Of a stretch of 64,000 nt of DNA, positions 57,943 to 64,000 are shown in pieces. The notes beneath the pieces are model-generated. The model saw only the letters and a list, made by a program, of their open reading frames with translations, did not search any database and was not told where the DNA came from. The position numbers and the translations under genes were made by a program. Source of the DNA: Chaetorhynchus papuensis (Eukaryota; Chordata; Aves; Passeriformes; Rhipiduridae); the NCBI GenBank assembly GCA_013396525.1, contig VWYX01000890.1, positions 268,612-332,611 on the forward strand, in the 5' to 3' direction. Position 1 is the stretch's first letter. Every line of letters starts with the position of its first letter.

Positions 57943-60095
57943 TTCAGTGTGCCTTGGGCAGTGCAGGGCCACTGAGGCCAGCAGTGCTCTCTCCAGCAGT
58001 GGTGGGGCATGTGGGGTTTGCTGGGGATCCCACTTTCCCTGTACTTGCTGTTCAGGCACTTTCAACCAGGGGTGTAGTGAGTGACTCACTGCAGGGAGGG
58101 GAAACTGAGGAGTTTTGTAGGAGACCTAAGGGTGAGTTTGATCCAGGTCTTCAAATGAGACCACTGTGTTTCCCTTTGACGATTAGACTCTCCTGAAATA
58201 CAGCTTTTCTGTCTTTCTCCAGCCAAAGGCACTGCTTTATGCATTGATTAATCAGCCTTGGGCTTTTGCACAGTGACTACCAACACTGTACCTGATCTCC
58301 TAAGGGCTTCTCTATGCTGAGAAACTGAGCTCAAAGTACAACTTGCCTAAGCCATCAAATGGTCTTCAGTATCTCCACCGCCTTAAACAAACCTCAAGAA
58401 TTTTACCAGTTCTGATACTGACTACTGATATCCTCTCCTTCTGCTCATGTTGATGGACAGAAATAAAGGGCCAAGTGAGTGAGTGACTGGGGGTAATGCC
58501 TCTGCAGGTGGTGGTGACATTGATGGAGTATGATGGATGAGGGTGACAGGGCCCCACCCCACCCACTTGCTCATGTGCATGACAGAAGGTCCTGCAAGCC
58601 AGCCCCTGATCTCTGAACAATGCCTCCGAGTACGTATTTGGAAGTGTAAAAACAATGGGTTTGGCTCCAGCAGTGATTGTGCTACAAGTTTGGAACCATT
58701 TAATGAGTTGCTAATGTGAAAATAATTTTCTTTTCTGACTTCAGAATGGAAGGAGTAAAGACAGATGGCCCCAAATGCAGGGAAATGCAGCCATAGAATT
58801 GGTAATGGCTCTGCCAAGACTTAAAAGGCAGATTATCAGGAAGAGAGGATGTTTCTGCCACTGTCAGAAGTTGACAGAAACCCTCTGACTTTTTCCGTTC
58901 TCACCTCTCTGGTTAGGGCATTCCTGCCATTCTTCAACAGACATCATCAGGCTGATGATTGCAATTGCAAAGGCTAAGCTGCTGTTTCAAGTTGAAATGC
59001 ATCCTGTAGAGGGGAGGGGAAGATGTTCCTGGCACATGCCAGAGAACACAACTGATTGCTAATCCAGATACAGGGGGAAGTATTCGGTGATTGATCATTG
59101 GATCTCAAGTGTCAAAAGAAAAAAACTACAGCACTTGGGGGACCACAGGAATAGCAAAAATGTCTGCAAGGAATGTCTGTGTCTTGCATAGTTGTTTTTG
59201 TTTTAGATGCAGATTGGAGTTAGGAAGAGACATTTGGCATTTAAATGGGAGCTGTCAGTTCTGTCATGTTTTCTAAGCTCTCTCACACAAACAAAAACTG
59301 CCAAAAAAGTTCCCAGAAAAAAGAAATCTCATATTTTTATAAATTTACACCACTGAAATCTTCATTCAGGGAAGCAAAGTCAATGTAGTTTAGTGTTAAA
59401 TGTGACAGTAAAAAGTAGACACGTTCTTGGGGAGCAGTGAGTTGTGTATCCAAATTCATCTGGTTCTAATGGCGGCAATAACAAATCTGGTAACATCCGT
59501 TTTCATGAGGTTCCAGGTCCTTGCCAGCTACGAATGAGCAGAGCCTGCCTGCACCTCTGCTTTTGGACACATTGGTCAGGATTTATAAGATGCTTTAGCT
59601 GAAAAGAAGATTGATATTTGCTCACTATCTTCAGAGGCCATTCATGTTATAGACCCTCTGCAGGGTCTTTGCCCATGAAAAAGCCCAAGTCCTGTGCTGG
59701 GAGATGAACAGATTGGATAGGAGAGACAGCTTCCATCTGTCTGAAACTGAAACCGCATCAGTCAGCATCCAAAAAGAGAAAGAGCAGACCTGGTTTGGCA
59801 GTGCTGAAGACAGTGCAGGAGGAGCCCTGTGCTCTGTGGCCAGCAGTGGCAGTGATGGGGCCCACTCTGCAGACGTGACTCCCTTAGAACAAACCACAGC
59901 AAGCATGGCTCACAGATATATTTCTCTTATTTTAAGTAGCAGCTATATTTAATTCTGTGACCATCTTTACTCTACTTCTGACTTACTTTAGGCAAGGTCC
60001 CTGACACTCTTTACCCACCCACCCGACTGATCACCTAGCCAGGTTTGATTCCTGCACAAAGCCTAATCCACAGCCACATTGTCCCTCTGATCCAT
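57943..60095. other. Unique non-coding sequence
   Basis: Frames such as 58422-58817 minus (131 codons) and 59704-59952 plus (82 codons) have no recognised motif. Palindromes at 58943-58969 are listed separately. No element is recognised. Confidence 0.45.
58943..58969. repeat. Two adjacent small palindromes
   Basis: ATCATCAG (58943-58950) and CTGATGAT (58952-58959) form a perfect 8-bp inverted repeat with one spacer base. The 10-bp palindrome TGCAATTGCA (58960-58969) follows immediately. Confidence 0.8.
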
Positions 60096-60150
60096 GGCAC
60101 AGCACAGCACAGAGCGCTGCAGCTGGCAGCAGCGCTGGTGGCAGCGCTCT
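60096..60150 (+). repeat. (GCACA)n run and three AGCGCT palindromes
   Basis: About three GCACA units at 60096-60112, then AGCGCT at 60113-60118, 60131-60136 and 60143-60148 within CAG-rich sequence. Confidence 0.75.
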
Positions 60151-60685
60151 TAGCGGAGGCTTAGCTGCAAATCCCTGACTTTTCAAGCAAGCTTATTATA
60201 AACAATTAGAGAGGTGTAAGATAATCCTATAAGGCTGGATCATGGCCAGACCTGGTCTGGGAGCACAACATGTAAGAGCAACAGAAGAGTCTGCTTTGCT
60301 CCTTCTCTGCAGCTCCTGGACTCTGGAGAGCAGTTTAAGAGTTTCTCTGCAAAGCTCCTGGGGGAAAACATTCCCACCCCATTCCCTCCTACCCACTGTG
60401 CCACTAAAACCTTTACAGCTGTAAAATTCTGCAGGGAAATAGTCAGTACTTTGCAGAACAGCATCCCTATTAAAGATGTCTGTGGAGACAGCCACCAGTG
60501 ATTTGATCCATTGCATGACTAGTTTTCACTCACTCGTTCATGTCTGAACAAAATGAAGTGCCGTGAATCTGAGGCATGCAAGTCATGGAAATGCTCCTCA
60601 TGAATGCAAATACTCCTTAAGCTGAGGAAAGGGGCTGTAGCATCACCAGTTAGGTATGTGGAATAGGCACTGACCAGCAGCCCCC
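60151..60685. other. Unique non-coding sequence
   Basis: Opposing frames at 60196-60516 minus and 60242-60424 plus are not protein-like. An octamer word lies at 60604-60611. Confidence 0.45.
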
Positions 60686-60689
60686 TGTC

Positions 60690-61060
60690 CTATTAATAGA
60701 TGAGAGAGCCATGTTCCTGCTCCTGGGGAGCTCGCTTGACGGAGCTGGTCTCCGGAGAGCCAACGTCTACAAAGCGCTAACATCTGGTGCCCATTATTTC
60801 ACCAGCTCTGTTGTGATTAGTCCATATGATAAGTCTGGCCAATTGCTACTGGTAAGGGATTGCTCCACTCCCTCCACCAGCCTCCTTGAGCTGTCACTTC
60901 TGGTTTGTGGCCCCTGCTAATTTGCCACTGCAATTTCCAATATTTGCTCAAATCCCATAAGGAAATCTCCCAGCCTTTCAGACAGAAGGGTAGCACTGAT
61001 AATAAAAAGGGAAGGTTTATCAATTAACTCAAACTGCTCTATTGAATCAGGCTCAAATCC
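60690..61060. promoter_or_regulatory. Candidate conserved regulatory segment
   Basis: Repeat-free sequence with isolated CpGs (60733-60775), CCTATTAATAG and CAGCTCTGTTGTGATTAG. A 69-codon plus-strand frame (60711-60920) contains GSSLDGAGLRRANVYKALTS and was considered as an exon but is not recognised. Constrained non-coding DNA is as likely. Confidence 0.3.
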
Positions 61061-63845
61061 CCTCCTATTTCAATTATGTGAGACTCAAAAAATGTGCTGG
61101 AAAAACTTTTGCTCAGGCAAGCGTTTCATGAGGGAGCTGGTGGGATTTACACAGGCTTTAACAAGTTAGAGAAGAGGTTAAAAAAAGAACTCCTCCTGCT
61201 TCCCAAAGGCTTTTTCAGCCATTGTGATAGCTGGGTTGTGCCCACCTGACAGTAAGTCTGCTTCTCAGAGATGTAGGAGTGGGAATTGGGGCCTTCAGAC
61301 AGAAGCTTCCCCATAATTTTTCTATTCTTTTCTCTTTTGTTCCTTTGCTTGTTCATTCCCTCATTTAGCCCTTCCTTCTTTCCTTCTTTCTTTTGTTTTC
61401 CAAATGCTACCTGCCACACAAAAACACTTGTATCATACTGTAGGAAATTTGCGTTACACACATTTCACATTAGTGGAGGTAGACTAAAATCAGTAAGTCA
61501 CCAGGAGCCAGAATGGGAATTGCTGGTTTACACAGCCTTCTGCCCAAATATGTGAAACTATTCAATAAATGAATCAGATGGATTTACATGTTATGAAGGT
61601 TCCTTGAGAAGATATGAAAGAAAAAGCCTAACACAAACAGGCCTAAATAACTCACAATCATACAAGGATCAATTTTTAAGTTTTGTTAACTGGAATGTAG
61701 TATTTGTTTGATTAAATAATTCCTATTCTTTCCCACCTTTTATTTCATTTTTCTATAATTTCTGTATTAAGGAATTTTCTTTCAGGGACAGAGCTGCACA
61801 AGGAGAGATCCAGAAGTGAATTCAGCAAAAGCGTTAGCTCCAGGCAGTGCCTCATGTTTGCAGCTTTATTACGCATATAATGCACCTCACTCCTGAAATG
61901 TTCAGTTCAGGGCATGCGTTTACCATCTTTATGTTCCATCATAAACTCACGTCTTTCAACAGTGGGTGATATTTAAGCATAAGTCAGATGTCAAACCAGA
62001 CAGCACTCCATGCTTTTGTGGAGATGGCAGCACTCCATTTTTCTTCTTCTGATGAAGTCCTTACAGTGCTGAGGTAATAAGCACCACTCAACTGGAGGGG
62101 AAGGAAGCTAATGTGCTTCCCAAATGAGTAACAAAAGCAGAGGCCACGAATTCCCTAAGATTTGCACAATCTTCCTGGACACTTTCAACACATGATTTGG
62201 GCTGTTCTCGTTAACTAAGATTTGACCTCTGCCACATCCTGTGCTCTGCCATCCATGGTCATGGCAAGGACAGCATTTCGTTCTAAGAGTGCTCTGAGGA
62301 AGCAAGGATAGTCCTGTTTTGTAGATGTAGAAACGAGGTACAGAACAATTAAGTGAAGTGGCCAACGTCGAGAGGAGAGTTACTGTTCATAGTACAGCCT
62401 CAGATTTCTCACTCTCCAAGCATTACAGTATCTCAATTTTGTGGTCAAAATGTATAGCTTGTCGATTACAGCGTATATGTGCACACATATGTACATGGAT
62501 GTACACAGCTCTATGCATCATGCATGTACACCAAATTCTTGTGATGTTCAGAGACCGGTGAAACTAAAAGAGAGGCTTAACCACAGAGGGTGCCATGTTT
62601 CAGATGATGATTCCCAGGAAAACTTCTATGAGCTGGTCTTGCAGGGATAGCACGTCTCCTCCCCTTGCTCCTGATGACACTCAGTGTGAGACAGAGCAGT
62701 CTTGAGCAGAACTGACAAAAAAGGATGTACTCAAAATACCTTGTTAAACCTCTTGTGTCCCACATTTGTCATGCCAGAAATTCTGTGTAGGCTAGAATGC
62801 AGATCTGCAGATGCAGATGCAAAACTATAGAAGAAGCCTGAATGTAGTTTCACAAATTTAATAGATGCTTAGCTGTGCTCCCTTTACAAGCAGAACACTT
62901 TGCTTTCTTATGTCAGTGCAGCAACAGCTGCTCATGAAAGATATGGTGAAGATCTTAGAGAACTAACAAGTGTTGGCCACTTTTCTCACTTTGATGAAGG
63001 CTTTGGTCTCTAATTCATGTTTATAAAGTCTCTCATTGGACTTTACAACATACACAAACATTTTCATCTTCCTTTGGAGAAGGGCTAAATATGTGAACCT
63101 CAGGGACACAGAGAGGGAGACAATGAAGAGATATGGTTGGTTTGGAGAAGGATAGAAGAAGGATGCAGTGGAAGGACGTACTAGAAAATCTGTAAAACCT
63201 TTGCATTTGTTTTACTCAGGGCATAAGGAACTGGAGACCTGTACTTGTTAGAAAAGTCACTCCAAAGCGTAGCAGAGACCCTCCTGTCCCAGAAGAAGGG
63301 CTGTGACCTCGGGTTTGTCTGCATCCTCAGCCTGGCCTTGGAGTTGGCCCATGTTGCGGGACTTGGTGGATCTCTTTGCACAGTCGTTTTTGTATGTAAA
63401 ATATTAACAGTAATTCATATTTACATAACTTCTAAGAAACTGAGAAAGTAACTCTGTTCTTACAAAGAACCAACCATAAAATTGCAATATGCTAAGGTGA
63501 TGTAGTTTGAATGTTTTTTCTGCCTTCTTGGTTACAGAAGTGGTCCTTTCTGATATTGCTAATGATCCTTTTTGCTTTTTCAGAAATGCTCCTTGCCAGC
63601 TTGCAGAAAAGCATCCAGGTCCCTTTAAGAAGTCAGAAACAGAGGCCTACAAAAGATCTGTTTTACCATTTTACTGGAGTTTGGGCAGCTCTTACCTACT
63701 CTGAGCTCAGCTGCACCAGGCTAATTTCCATAAGCATCATGTGGTGTTACAGAAACCACATTTTGCCAAGCTGTCAACTGTACAGCCTTCTCTTTGCTAA
63801 ACAGACTCCCATTAAAACTGTCTGCACAATTTGTCAGTTAAATGA
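61061..63845. other. Unique non-coding sequence
   Basis: A polypyrimidine TTCC/CTTT tract lies at about 61371-61400 and palindromic TG/CA sequence at 62475-62505. Frames up to 104 codons are unremarkable. The 121-codon plus-strand frame at 63511-63876 is hydrophobic at its start but matches no family I know. Confidence 0.45.
62475..62505. repeat. TG/CA palindromic cluster
   Basis: ATATGTG-CA-CACATAT (62475-62490) is a perfect 7-bp inverted repeat and is followed by GTACATGGATGTACA. Confidence 0.75.
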
Positions 63846-63849
63846 GGTA

Positions 63850-64000
63850 CAAGAGGGACGCTCTATTTGCCCCTAATTAGCTGTGCAGACTACCTTTGTC
63901 TGTTTGATTAAGTATTCACATTATCAATTTTGTTTAATCTGATTCATTTCACACACCTCCCCAGGGACTCAGCCCATACGGTTAACTAATCTCTGATATC
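63850..64000. promoter_or_regulatory. Candidate regulatory segment, cut by window end
   Basis: Repeat-free AT-rich sequence with CCTAATTAGC, GTTTGATTAAGTATTC and TTTAATCTGATTC words. It continues to the window end. Regulatory role is inferred. Confidence 0.25.

Noticed and set aside
59704..59952. 82-codon acidic, Ser-rich plus-strand frame considered as an exon
   Set aside because: No family recognised, opposed by a 91-codon minus-strand frame, no clear splice acceptor.
63511..63876. 121-codon frame with hydrophobic start, considered as a secreted or membrane protein
   Set aside because: Hydrophobicity comes from T-rich codons; no family resemblance and a competing frame overlaps it.
1..64000. 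tRNA, snRNA, rRNA and known microRNA genes
   Set aside because: No B-box-like GGTTCGAATCC, no U6 or 7SK-like sequence and no familiar microRNA seed-plus-hairpin was noticed by eye. A covariance-model search would be the decisive test.

Overview
The window looks like vertebrate nuclear DNA, most likely from a bird. The best direct evidence is a fragment at 6380-6462 ending in the 3' signature of avian CR1 LINEs. A second, older CR1/L3-like piece lies at 17888-17943. Repeats are sparse, there are many short A- or T-rich runs and simple repeats, and there is one assembly gap of 330 Ns inside a purine microsatellite. I see no operons, ribosome binding sites, tRNA, rRNA or CRISPR. The species cannot be named from the sequence alone.

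I cannot identify a gene with confidence. The longest gap-free open frames (230, 203 and 152 codons) look like chance reading frames in GC-rich, stop-poor DNA. One stretch is a credible coding-exon candidate: 23164 down to 22953 on the minus strand. It reads as a helix-prone Lys/Gln/Glu/Ala-rich peptide, starts after a 13-T tract and an AG, and ends at a TAA. I do not recognise the protein.

Layout. 1-5 kb: ordinary unique sequence with one AT-rich regulatory-looking patch (2680-2825). 5-8 kb: a CpG-enriched block, two AT-rich patches and the CR1 fragment. 8.9-11.5 kb and 14.1-14.8 kb: AT-rich, repeat-free stretches dense in homeodomain-type and octamer motifs. 16.86-17.3 kb: an orphan CpG island. 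19.1 kb: a 9-bp inverted repeat. 20.5-23.4 kb: regulatory-looking sequence around the candidate exon. 23.4-35.2 kb: mixed unique sequence with two small CpG clusters, a 27-bp tandem duplication and pyrimidine tracts. 35.29-35.79 kb: GAAA repeat, gap, AGAAG repeat. 36-43.9 kb: AT-rich and featureless, including 1.7 kb without a 60-codon frame. 44-47 kb: candidate regulatory segments. 50.95-51.67 kb: the most distinctive non-coding block. 52-64 kb: unique sequence with a CpG/TATA-like patch near 57 kb, a 22-bp minisatellite at 57.9 kb, palindromes, and further regulatory-looking segments at 60.7 and 63.85 kb.

The most natural reading is an intergenic desert or a very large intron rich in long-range regulatory DNA, possibly near a developmental gene. 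The regulatory calls rest on composition and motif texture only. A cross-species alignment is needed to test them, so their confidences are low.
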